Notes under the pieces: generated by a model
Told to the model about the DNA's origin: nothing
What the model saw: the letters and a program-made list of their open reading frames with translations, nothing else
The model's database searches: none
Origin: Perkinsus olseni
Taxonomy: Eukaryota > Perkinsozoa > Perkinsida
NCBI GenBank assembly: GCA_013115125.1
Contig: JABANN010000033.1
Coordinates: forward strand, 50,428-114,427
Length of the DNA stretch: 64,000 bases
Reading direction: 5' to 3'
Part shown: one piece after another, positions 55,405-64,000 of the stretch
Position numbering within the stretch: position 1 is the first letter of the stretch
Layout: each line of letters starts with the position of its first letter
Position numbers and translations under genes: made by a program

Positions 55405-56540
55405 TCAATCGCGAGTATCCACCTCTGCGAGAAGTTGTGATATCAAACGCCGGACCAAGCGGCCGTCCTGCTCCACTGACATCACTCTAGGCTCCGGAAG
55501 ATGCACGAAAATGGCGGGTATCTGTAAGGAGGGAAATGAGGACTGGTGACTGGAGGGACTGTTCTACATTCAGGCCCCGAGTTCGGATTTCCGAAAGGGT
55601 CCTGAAGTAGATCTCATTGCAGTAGTAGCTGCCTGCATCGACACTCCACATCTCATCAGCATCAACAACATCGATCAAGCCGAGGTTGGCAGTTGATGGG
55701 AGGATGGATGTGCCGTTGGCGAGGATAGGGAGGGATGAGTTGCTCTCAGCAAGTACCTGATGGTTAAAGAGAGGAGGCCTAAAGGAGGAGGACTGGCCAC
55801 TACATTTTTGGCAGCGACCTCGAGCTTGAGCCCCTTTGCCCTATCCTCTAAGCCCAGATGGACGATTGCCGCCGGCTTGGGTACAGCGGGCTCTCTCAGC
55901 CAACTGGCCGGTTGAGAAGCCCCAGCATGAGTCACCGGCAGTTCGAAGGCTTGCACGCAGTAGTCGTGAGTGCAGCTGCCGTTGAGAGTCCCTGACGTAT
56001 CGAGTAGCAACTGATGCTGCTGCTGTGAGGAAAATAGACGGAGCGATGCAGAGAATGCCAGAAACCGAAAGCGTAGAGGACTCACTGGCCACCGCCGCGG
56101 AAGGGTTGAAGGTGAAGTCCTTGAACGGCTGATATCCCGTGACCCAAACGACCCGCTTTCTTCGGGGAGAGAACTCGGCGGAGGCAGCAGCAGCCGCACT
56201 CACTCTCAGAGAGGTCAGTCGAGCGGTGTCAGCACCTGAAGGCTTTGATAACAGCAGTCCTTCGAGAATGAAGAGAGCTACTTTCAGGGATACTGCTGTC
56301 GTGATCGAGGTAACCATCGGCAGGCTCTCTAGTGCAGACTAGATAGCCAGCAAGGACCAAGACGAAGAGCAGCAGAGCGCCACAGAGCCACCTCCTCATG
56401 CCGCTGGCGTGGAGCTCGGGCGCCCCGGCAATACTGTAGCTGCTATGATGATGAGCGAACAACCGTTCTTTACGATTCACGTTTCGGCTGGTATTATCTG
56501 GTAGTAATGGTACAGTGATGGTCGACATGGAATCATCCAT
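55405..56540 (-). CDS. Membrane-anchored pyroglutamyl-peptidase I (C15)
   Basis: Minus-strand spliced gene. The start at ATG 56540 (MDDSMSTITVPLLPDNTSRN) is followed by a clear TM segment (WLCGALLLFVLVLAGYLVC), giving a type II anchor. An intron leads to the catalytic domain: RVVWVTGYQPFKDFTFNPSA (VTGF-PF-NPS signature), AFELPVTHAGA, AAIVHLGLEDRAKGLKLEVA, SVDAGSYYCNEIYFRTLSEI with the catalytic Cys, and after an intron PAIFVHLPEPRV with the catalytic His. TGA at 55405-55407. By family knowledge the enzyme removes N-terminal pyroglutamate from peptides and is normally a soluble cytosolic protein of about 210 residues. The junction after FNPSAA is the least certain. Confidence 0.85.
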
Positions 56541-56739
56541 TGGGAAAACAGCAAAGAGGAAAACGTGGCAATCACACTGACAACACGTCGCCGAACCGTG
56601 AACGCAAGAGATACCGAACTTGACTGAAAACACACTAGAACTACCAATGCTTTTAACAACTGCCGTGAGCAGCAGCTGAGACAACAGCAACGTCGCTACG
56701 ATCGTCTGTTCAAGATTATAAACTAAGAAAACAAGAGAG

Positions 56740-57141
56740 CTAGACTTCCTCAGTGGAGGGGATTAAGAAAAGATACAAGCCTGTTGTTGGGATGGTCGGC
56801 GAGGTCCCGAAGTGGATGCCCAGCTCTTCCTCGATTTCGAGGTTGTCAGCGGTCAATCCACTCATGTTATCATCATCATCGTCGTCAGCGATCTCGTCCG
56901 ACCCCACAGCAGTGGTAGTGGTGATTTCACTGTTCGACTTGGTATCACTGGCCAGGTCCTCGGTGGCGTCATCCTCACGAGTGATGCGGACCTGAGGGTG
57001 GCCAGTGGCACTGTACGGTGGCTTATGGTAATTTACGTATAACACGAAGGCCAGATGGCTCAAGGCCATGAGGAAGCTGAGGGACACGATAACGGCGTCT
57101 GGCACGGAGGAGGAGTTTACTTGAGGAGCAGAAGCCTCCAT
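56740..57141 (-). CDS. Small single-TM protein, array member E, no RING, 118 residues
   Basis: Model: complement(join(56740..56991, 57037..57141)), 357 bases, intron 45 bases, phase 0. A short polar N-terminus (MEASAPQVNSSSVPDAV) precedes one TM helix (VSLSFLMALSHLAFVLY). An acidic tail follows (DEIADDDDDDNMSGLTADN). The intron falls directly after Phe-Val-Leu-Tyr, and exon 2 opens with Val-Arg. The same junction occurs in members B, C and D, so it belongs to that family. It has no Cys-rich RING exon. Confidence 0.65.
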   Translation of the reverse strand: MEASAPQVNSSSVPDAVIVSLSFLMALSHLAFVLYVNYHKPPYSATGHPQVRITREDDATEDLASDTKSNSEITTTTAVGSDEIADDDDDDNMSGLTADNLEIEEELGIHFGTSPTIPTTGLYLFLIPSTEEV

Positions 57142-57459
57142 CAACCGTTAATAAAAACACTTGCAAACGGATGAAAAATCGCCCGATCGAGGCAGTGAAT
57201 TGAGAACACAAGCCCCCAAGCTGAGAGGCAGAAACGTGCGGGAATTCTCCGCTAGTCAGGCACGTAGCACGGAAGAAGGGGGCAGAGACCCAAGACGCCG
57301 GGCAGTAGACTTTGGAACCTCGTACGATTCAAATGGAAAAAGTCGACGTAGCTCAGGTGGGATTGGTACGGCCTGGTGGCGGTCGTTGCTTGAAAAACTG
57401 CAGGGTACAAACAGACGCTGATGAAAAGGAAGCACGATAGGGCTCGCATCATGTTCTCG

Positions 57460-57773
57460 TCACACGACGTCATCATCAGACGCAACTGACGAGTAGTCGG
57501 CCGCCCACGGCTCATCCTCGGTTTCGAGGGGTACCATGGGGCACTGGTCGGCCTCCTCCTCCTCATCGGTGTCGATGAGCAGCTGATCTTCCTCGGACTT
57601 GCCGTCCATTCGAACCTGCACAGACTAGGATGCGTGGGGAGGGTCGTGAGGACTCTCACATAACAAACAAACGCCAAGGTGGCTATCGCCATGACGCAAC
57701 TGCAAGACATGATGACAACATCCATACTGCCATCAAGGGGGAGAGATGAGGACGCTATTGCTGCTGCTGTCAT
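57460..57773 (-). CDS. Small single-TM protein, array member D, no RING, 89 residues
   Basis: Model: complement(join(57460..57615, 57660..57773)), 270 bases, intron 44 bases. The TM helix is VVIMSCSCVMAIATLAFVCY, with the intron after the Tyr. The tail starts VRMDGKSEEDQLLIDTDEEE and stops at DYSSVASDDDVV. It is the shortest member and lacks a RING. Its acidic tail resembles that of member E. Members D and E may be truncated relatives of the RING proteins or regulators that compete with them. Confidence 0.65.
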
Positions 57774-58020
57774 TGCTGAGTGCGATGGGAAATCTCGTGA
57801 TAGACTGTCAAGAAAAGACCCGCATGACGATGACGATGTACCAGGATTGAACTGGTGCCTGAGGTACTATTGACTTGAACTCACTCGTGGTTGGATATAT
57901 GAGAAAAAATGAGTTCTACTGCGACGACGACGTAACCAATACAGGCTGCATGGTATGCCTGCAGGAGTAGTAGTGCAATAAGTCGGAATAACGTAAATAC
58001 ACCCAACAACACGACGACGA

Positions 58021-58858
58021 CTATGACGGTGCGGCTGACGAGGTCTGCTTGATCACATAGGGATGGTCGGGGATATCGGAGTGGGCTGAGGAAGGGTGAT
58101 CAATCATGTACGGTGTTCGCACGGCTAGCAGGAGGCTCACCATCAGATGGGATCGGCATAGGGGACATGCTGGGACGTGGGCCAGGGAGATCCATCTGAG
58201 AGGAAGAGGGGGAGGACTCCTGACGAGAGGCAGGCGCTGGGACACGGTGCTACTTGCGGACACAACCTTCGTGGAACAAGTGGCCACAGTGAAGTACCGT
58301 AACAACATCATCAGTATGGTATGAGGAAAGACAGACAGAACAACAGGAACAGCGATCGGGCTCCATCCCTGAAACAGGTACAGTATATCAATCCATGAAA
58401 CCCGACCGCGGCAGCTCACCACAGTCCTCTTCGCCTGAGCTAGGGAGGTCCAGCACGGCGTTCGGCCTATCGACCTGAGACAAGCGCATCAGCTCCAGCC
58501 GGGGAACCTACGGCAGGGTGGGTATCCACAACGTACTCACCGAGGCAGCGAGCCAATGCCTGAACGGCATGATCGAGGATGAGCTCTCCAAAAGCCTGGT
58601 GGCCCGGCTGTGGTCCTGCAACAAGAGTTGAGTAGTGCCGGTGGCAGCGAAGTCCTCGTAGACTGAGTGGGCGTGCTCCTTGGACAGGTGCACCTAAAGA
58701 AGGTCGTCGTGGTCTTATCTTAAGTATTGCCTCCTTACGTAGATGACAAAGCCCATAGTGGCCAGGGCCATGCACAGACTGCCGAACATTATGATGGCGT
58801 CCATCTCAGCATCGTACTCCACTCTGATACCACTTCCGTCAACGACCACCTCCGACAT
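58021..58858 (-). CDS. Single-TM RING finger protein, array member C
   Basis: ATG 58858 (MSEVVVDGSGIRVEYDAEM) leads to the TM helix AIIMFGSLCMALATMGFVIY, with the intron right after the Tyr. Exon 2 opens VHLSKEHAHSVYEDFAATGT. A later exon brings VPRLELMRLSQVDRPNAVLD. The RING follows: CSVCLSSY, then VVTVLHCGHLFHEGCVRK, and after an intron WISLAHVPACPLCRSHL. The pattern C-x2-C, C-x-H-x2-H-x2-C, C-x2-C fits a RING-H2-like E3 ligase, by family knowledge a ubiquitin ligase on a membrane. The stop is at 58021; some exon borders are approximate. Confidence 0.68.
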
Positions 58859-59016
58859 AAGATTCGTAGAGCAAGGATGGCTTAGAAACACGAGGGTGAG
58901 CAGTGACTGCACTCAACTCGACGAGCGAGGAGGAGAAGAGACTTAAGAAAATGTTGGGTGGCAAAAAGGGGCGGAAGGGGGGCCAGAAAGAGTCCGCTGT
59001 CGTCGGCGTAGAGACA

Positions 59017-59900
59017 CTAAAGCACGGTGACGATCTCTCCATGGCGAGCTCTGCTGTCACATGGCACCTGCGATGACAACAGCTGGGGGAGCAGCTGAAG
59101 GACGGCGGCAGGAGCCTCTACCTCCACAAAGGGCAAGTGCTGCCGGCAGAGAGGACAGGACGGGTGGCTGTAGGAACGGTTGAACCACCTGGATGAAGCA
59201 TAGAATACAAGGCTGTCGGGGAATGCCGGTATGCGGTACTTCTCGAGGCAGTCCAAGTGGAACAAGTGGCGGCAGGGCAGGTGAGTTACTGTATCGATGT
59301 CCTCGTATTGTGATAGACAGATCGGGCAATCTCGCTGACCACCACAGAGCGTGCCTGAGCTCACGATAGCGGTTGGGCAAACACAGGTAGGCAAGCGACC
59401 TTTTGTGAGATCCTTGAGGCGGGAGGATGGACAGTGGAGCCGCCGATGACTCTGAAGGAACATGGCCAGGTAACGACGACAACAGACGGAAGGCCTGGCA
59501 TCATCATCACCTGCTGTTGCAATGATAATGGATGAGGGACCAAGCCAGCAGCAGCAGCATGACCGCCGTGACGAAGGGCCGTAACAGCCCGGCGGGCCAC
59601 GAGCCTGGCTCTGACTACGAGCCGGTTGGATCGACTGCGTGGCGGCGAGTCGTAGGGGCCTGCTGGCAGCTCTATGTACTCGATAGCATCATAGGTGAGG
59701 CAGAAATGGGAGACGTAAACCTGCACGTAAGCTGTCTATGATGATGAGCTTGTCCAGGGTACTGTTATTACTAGAATAACGAAACAAGTGGTGAAGAGGA
59801 CCATGAGCATGGCCACCAACAGGACGATCCTGCCGACGCTTTCCTCCTGTTCGCGGAGGAGAGATCGGGAGGCACCGAGGGAGAGGCAGCCTTCAGTCAT
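59017..59900 (-). CDS. Single-TM RING finger protein, array member B
   Basis: ATG 59900 (MTEGCLSLGASRSLLREQEE) is followed by the TM helix IVLLVAMLMVLFTTCFVIL. The intron after Phe-Val-Ile-Leu leads to VYVSHFCLTYDAIEYIELPA. The RING exon reads CPICLSQYEDIDTVTHLPCR then HLFHLDCLEKWF (the last part after an intron) and HPSCPLCRQHLPFVEV, ending at 59017. All eight metal ligands are present. Trp after the second Cys cluster fits E2 binding. A likely membrane-bound ubiquitin ligase. Confidence 0.75.
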
Positions 59901-60204
59901 TGAGATGAGGGAAAGGTGTGGTAGGTGGATCAATGCATATTAATAATCGAGGTGCAAGCGTGGACACGGGGTCATCAACCCGGTGGAACGAAACACAGCA
60001 GAGACTATTCTGATGGTGGATTAAATGTTAATAAAGGCTTATGAAAGGGAGACTCACCGGCCTCAGTGAGCGAGGCCAAAGGTCTGGGTGGTGTCCATAG
60101 CACGGCAATAGTACGGCACTCCAACTGCTAGACTACCCACGGTCTGCTGTCCCCGTGACGTAACTGAGCAGAGTTCGGGTTGATGAGTGTGATAGTGAGT
60201 GATA

Positions 60205-60897
60205 CTAGAGTGATACTGAGTCATTGAGCAGGGCCGATACTAGATTGCACCCACCGAAGATACTTACCACTTGGCAACGGCATGAGGGACATCTCGGGAT
60301 GGACCCGTACGTTATCCATCTGAGGATACTTTCTCGGTGTAACATAAAGGACGGGGTAGCCCTACTTTTGTATGCAATGATCGTGGAATGCATGGCCACA
60401 GGAAAGCTCGCCAAGGGTATCCTCAGGACTAAAGTCCTCCAGGCAGATAGCGCAAGCCCTAAGAGACCGCTCAGTGAGGCAATTGCGGAACTCCGATTCC
60501 GGAAGCAATTTAAGTCCGGAACTGGGTGAGCGGGCGAGAGTGGCAGAGGGCACTTACATCTTATCAGTGTGGCTGTTCCTCGTGGACGAGTAGGAGGAGA
60601 AGCTCTAAGGCAGGACGAGCGACGCTGATGTCAATCCCCTCATACCACACCTACCGTTACTCGTACGCCAGATATATAATCACTCCGTGAATAGGACCCA
60701 AGCCGCCGGCGGCCTATCGGACAGCAGCCCAGGCGCGTTCCGCACCTTATTTTAATCTGCAACAAACAGTGGATCTCCAAAGGGGGCATCCTGCCTTCAA
60801 CGGTAGTTGGAAGCTCACTATTAGTGATAATTACTACCAGCATGGCCGCCAAAGGGAGTAAACAAAAGAAGATTAAGTAGAATAGCCATGCTGTCAT
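60205..60897 (-). CDS. Single-TM RING finger protein, array member A
   Basis: ATG 60897 starts with a TM helix ([22 protein letters not shown]). The RING exon (about 60362-60535) reads [46 protein letters not shown] 34-base intron follows, then [20 protein letters not shown]. The RING is complete. The exon joining the TM segment to the RING is not resolved, and the C-terminus after CRCQV may be spliced. It is the most upstream member in transcription order and the most divergent in its TM region. Confidence 0.68.
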
Positions 60898-62192
60898 AGA
60901 CCCTGCACTACCGCACAAACAACTGCAAGAAGGGGTTCTATCTCCCGGGGGGTCACTAGAGAGACTAACAACAACAACGACGACGACGACCAGTATGGAT
61001 GCTGGAGGAGAGGTTAGGATGGCTTAGCTCTCCGGTAGTAAAAGCGGCAGACCCAGAGCTCAACACCTGGTGGTGAAGTAGAAGTGAAGTATTATTAGCA
61101 GGCATATGTCACCCAGCCAGGGTTCTGCGATCGCAATAACGGCACAGCGGTGACACACGTCTATCCGAGGAACCGCTAAACGTGAAGCTCTGGAGTAATG
61201 TTTTATTTCCGAAGTTGCCTTTGGTGGCCTCTGCTTCCAACACGGCGTCGTCAAAGGCGGTTTGGGAGGTTCCTACGATGGTGGGCCGCACGCTGACGAT
61301 ATCCGCTACAAGAGGCTCGCCCTACTACCTCCGTGCACCATTCAGGAAGACCTCCTCGGGACTTCTCGACCTTCTTCTTGAACGACCTGTGCACCTGTAG
61401 GCACAAGCATACTCTCAATAGACGACAGGAGTGGACATGCAGTGGCCGCAGTTTGTTAACTGTAACACCACAGTAGGGTACACTGATAATCATTGTAGAA
61501 GGGTACAACACATCATAGTATTATTATGACCATCGGAAGAGTAGGATGGGGCAGGGCATCAATCGCCTCCTCCACCCCCACTACCGGCTATACAACAAGA
61601 GGCCTCCCAGTAGTAACTAGGGACGCTACCATGAAGGACAGGGCCCTGGGGAGGTAGATAGACGACAGTATTGCGATTCCGCACAACCGTCGCTTGTAGA
61701 GGAGTTGCTACTTTTCAAGTATAGTGTAAATAAGGAGGACTACTAATTGCGATAAAAGTAGTAGCAGTGAGTGTTACTGAATGGTAGCTCAAAAAACGAT
61801 GTAGTAAATATATTCTTATCAAGCATAAATAGCAGGGCGATAGGCCATGACCTTAGGGCGATATCTGTATTTGCGATACGGGAGAGGGATGGTATTCTTA
61901 CAACTATCACGGACCAACAGGATGATGGTGACAGATGTGAGGATGTCAAGCGGAAAGAAGGAACAACGACGACGACTACGACAACAGCAGCGTTCAACGG
62001 CCGCGGAAAACAATGGCGAGAAAAATTCCGGAAAAATATGGTTATTACACAAGTCAATCTGAGTATCATCATGAGAGCAGATGAATGCAGCCGCTGTTGC
62101 TGTTGTTGTCGGTAGTACGACTCTTGCAGGCATAAAAGTGCCATCTGCTTGACAACCCCAGACCATAGCGATATTGAAGGGACGACAAGAAA
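60898..62192. other. Intergenic stretch with a possible small minus-strand gene
   Basis: Mostly without supported coding. At about 61140-61510 on the minus strand, stop-free segments RSFKKKVEKSRGGLPE and VRPTIVGTSQTAFDDAVLEA look coding but no full model could be closed. The rest is A/T-richer, with many TAGTA and ACAACGACGAC words. Confidence 0.35.
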
Positions 62193-63359
62193 CTAGTACT
62201 GGCCAAACCCGAAGGAATCCGGTGAGAACCCACCGAAGTAGTTTTCATTTTGGAACCTAGCCGCCAAAGACGGGAACCCCTCCGTCCCCGACGCCCCTGG
62301 GTCGGACTCGGGAATGGTAGGGAACAGCCCAGCCTCGCTACCACTAGCTATACTACTGCCACTTGTCGTTGAAGTGGCGGAGGGAGTAGTGGTACTACGG
62401 CCACTGCCTGACTTCGTAGCCTTCGTGGACTTGCGCGTCTTCCGGTGCCTTCGACCCTTGGACGAGCCTCGCGAGCTGCCCCCATTGATCTCCTTCAATG
62501 CTGCTACCAACTCCCTAATCTCTTCTTCTGATGCATGATTCTCTTTAGCGATCAACATTTCTTCTCGGTCTCGGACCGACTCCGCCAGAGTCTTCCGCAA
62601 AGGGCCGTAGATTCGCCTCTTGTTGACATACACAGTGGAAATATATCCACCAGAATTCTTCCAAACCCCAGGAGGGGCGGCATACTCCTTCTTACGGAGG
62701 GAGTTCAGCATCATATAAGGACTTAGACCACCAGTCTGCGACGAAGGCCGCGAGGTCGTCGGGAGATCAGTACCACTAGGAGAGACAAGACCACTACCCC
62801 ATACGGAAGCACCATTAGACTGTTGCTGAGACTCGGCTACTTTAGCCCGCTTAGGAGCCGGCCCCTGGTCCTCAGTGGTGTCCTGTACTGCTGCACGGGG
62901 CAAGGTGAGAGGGTCCACACAACGGGCGGCTATTATACGGCTCAAGGCGTCAAGCCCGGGCTCCTGGGTCGAAGCTGCGCTGTTCTCCATAGACTCAGCG
63001 AAAGCATCACTCAGGCCAGTAGAGGTTAGACCAGCACCCAAGAAGCATGGCGTCTCAGTGGGAGTCGACGGGAAAGGTCCAGTAGGGCCCTCGAGAGCAC
63101 TTAGAGGCGGCAGGGCGCCGTAGGGAGGGGAAGACATACCACACGCGACGTCACTTGACGAGCAGGTCGACAGAGTCCCGCAAGGGGACGCAGGCAGTTC
63201 TAGTCCCTGACCTTGGGATAACTGCTGCTGCTGAGGTGGTGGTGGTATGGTAGGAGTAGTAGGGGGAGTGTCGAAGGGAAGGTCTAAGACGACGGTCGGG
63301 TCATCTGCCTTATCCCATTGCGATGCTGCTGTTAATGATACATCATTATTCCAAGCCAT
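62193..63359 (-). CDS. AP2-domain DNA-binding protein, 388 residues
   Basis: A single exon from ATG 63359 (MAWNNDVSLTAASQWDKAD). The first half is low-complexity Pro/Gln/Ser/Thr (PPPPQQQQLSQGQGLE) with a basic nuclear signal (PAPKRAKVAE). The AP2-like domain lies at about 230-275: PPGVWKNSGGYISTVYVNKR followed by RIYGPLRKTLAESVRDREE. This gives three strands and an amphipathic helix, with the expected Gly-Val-W start and Ala-x-x-x-Arg-Asp helix. A basic Ser-rich linker (GRRHRKTRKSTKATKSG) and an acidic Phe/Gly-rich tail (FGGFSPDSFGFGQY) follow, perhaps an activation region. By family knowledge AP2 proteins are the main transcription factors of many alveolates. Upstream exons cannot be excluded. 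Confidence 0.8.
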   Translation of the reverse strand: MAWNNDVSLTAASQWDKADDPTVVLDLPFDTPPTTPTIPPPPQQQQLSQGQGLELPASPCGTLSTCSSSDVACGMSSPPYGALPPLSALEGPTGPFPSTPTETPCFLGAGLTSTGLSDAFAESMENSAASTQEPGLDALSRIIAARCVDPLTLPRAAVQDTTEDQGPAPKRAKVAESQQQSNGASVWGSGLVSPSGTDLPTTSRPSSQTGGLSPYMMLNSLRKKEYAAPPGVWKNSGGYISTVYVNKRRIYGPLRKTLAESVRDREEMLIAKENHASEEEIRELVAALKEINGGSSRGSSKGRRHRKTRKSTKATKSGSGRSTTTPSATSTTSGSSIASGSEAGLFPTIPESDPGASGTEGFPSLAARFQNENYFGGFSPDSFGFGQY

Positions 63360-64000
63360 AATGGAGCCAATCCAACTGCTCGAGAAAGTGTCTTCACCCA
63401 GTCGTCCCCACCCCAGTAATAGAGATGAATTCGGCGCGTTATGGTACACCACAGGCGGCAAGTCATGGCCTTTTCCTGTGGTAGTCGGAGGTAACACCCA
63501 GTTGCGCTGACGTGCCTCGCAGTGCAAACACCACGCAGTGCGTCTAGAGGTCTAACAGCACTATGGAGAACTATCCTAGAGGGAGAGATACTGCAGACTA
63601 GAAAGCACTTCGCGGTCTCTCCCACTTCACAGACAAGGACCAAAGAGCAAACTTCGTGACAGGAGTAGCCGAAGCGAATTTCGCGCAATTCATTAGTTCG
63701 TCTGAGAGGTTGACGTGAGAGCTCGGGCGCTCCTCTCCAGTGGGGAGCGACTGGCCTAATCGATAATCTCTTAGGGCTCAGGACACTGCATGAGGCCAGT
63801 GGAAGTCATCGAATGCAAAGCTCAAGATCTAAGCCCGCCGATCCACGATCGATGTTTTACGACGAGAAAAATATTCCGAATTAATCGTTGGTGGACCATC
63901 TAGATATAATCGTTCGAACGGAGTTGAATGACGAACTACACGAAGCCCGCGCAGTGTAGAGTGGTGCAAATACGGAGACGAAGCAAGCGCTCGCCTGCGG
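63360..64000. other. 5' flank of the AP2 gene, no gene seen
   Basis: Overlapping open frames on the minus strand lack ATG starts that fit the AP2 frame and have no domain. The promoter of the AP2-domain gene should be here. Confidence 0.4.

Overview
The window looks like nuclear DNA of a unicellular eukaryote, most likely an alveolate and probably a perkinsid. That assignment is inference. Genes are tightly packed on both strands, G+C is near one half, and almost every gene is cut by several GT-AG introns of about 27-60 bases. Families common in alveolates are present: a RAP-domain helical-repeat protein, an AP2-domain protein and Thr-rich mucins. There are no bacterial operon features, no CRISPR array and no convincing rRNA or tRNA gene. 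I rebuilt gene models by hand from splice sites and reading frames; where exon lengths sum to an intact frame I say so.

Layout. 1-0.5 kb: 3' part of an unknown minus-strand gene. 1.3-2.8 kb: an unrecognised plus-strand gene. 4.1-6.6 kb: a complete 12-exon aldehyde dehydrogenase (minus). 7.4-8.2 kb: a secreted protein with two saposin-like domains. 9.4-12.1 kb (minus): a histone-deacetylase-fold protein with a PHD finger inserted in the fold and most catalytic residues lost. 13.7-16.8 kb: divergent peroxin genes PEX11 (minus) and PEX4 (plus). 16.9-18.2 kb: guanylate kinase. 18.4-22.5 kb: ORC3. 22.6-23.5 kb: an unknown gene. 23.7-28.3 kb (minus): VPS18. 28.4-34.4 kb (minus): a long coiled-coil protein. 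35.5-39.1 kb: three tandem mucin-like secreted proteins. 39.4-41.1 kb (minus): a secreted vanin/biotinidase-type amidase. 41.4-42.7 kb (minus): an SPFH/prohibitin-like protein. 43.2-44.1 kb: a UQCC1/CBP3-like chaperone. 44.2-48.9 kb: a RAP-domain protein. 49.1-50.4 kb: an AKTIP/FTS-like UEV protein. 51.3-52.4 kb: AAR2. 52.6-54.6 kb: SSF1/PPAN. 55.4-56.5 kb (minus): a membrane-anchored pyroglutamyl peptidase. 56.7-60.9 kb (minus): a tandem family of five small single-TM proteins, three with RING fingers and two without. 62.2-63.4 kb (minus): an AP2-domain protein.

How the genes fit together. Most are single-copy housekeeping functions: replication origin, ribosome biogenesis, U5 snRNP assembly, nucleotide metabolism, HOPS/CORVET tethering, mitochondrial complex III assembly and mitochondrial RNA handling. 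PEX11 and PEX4 side by side imply working peroxisome division and matrix-protein-receptor recycling. Two accessory zones stand out. One is the secretory cluster at 35.5-41.1 kb: mucins plus a secreted amidase. The other is the TM/RING paralogue array at 56.7-60.9 kb. The most unusual single gene is the PHD-interrupted pseudo-deacetylase.
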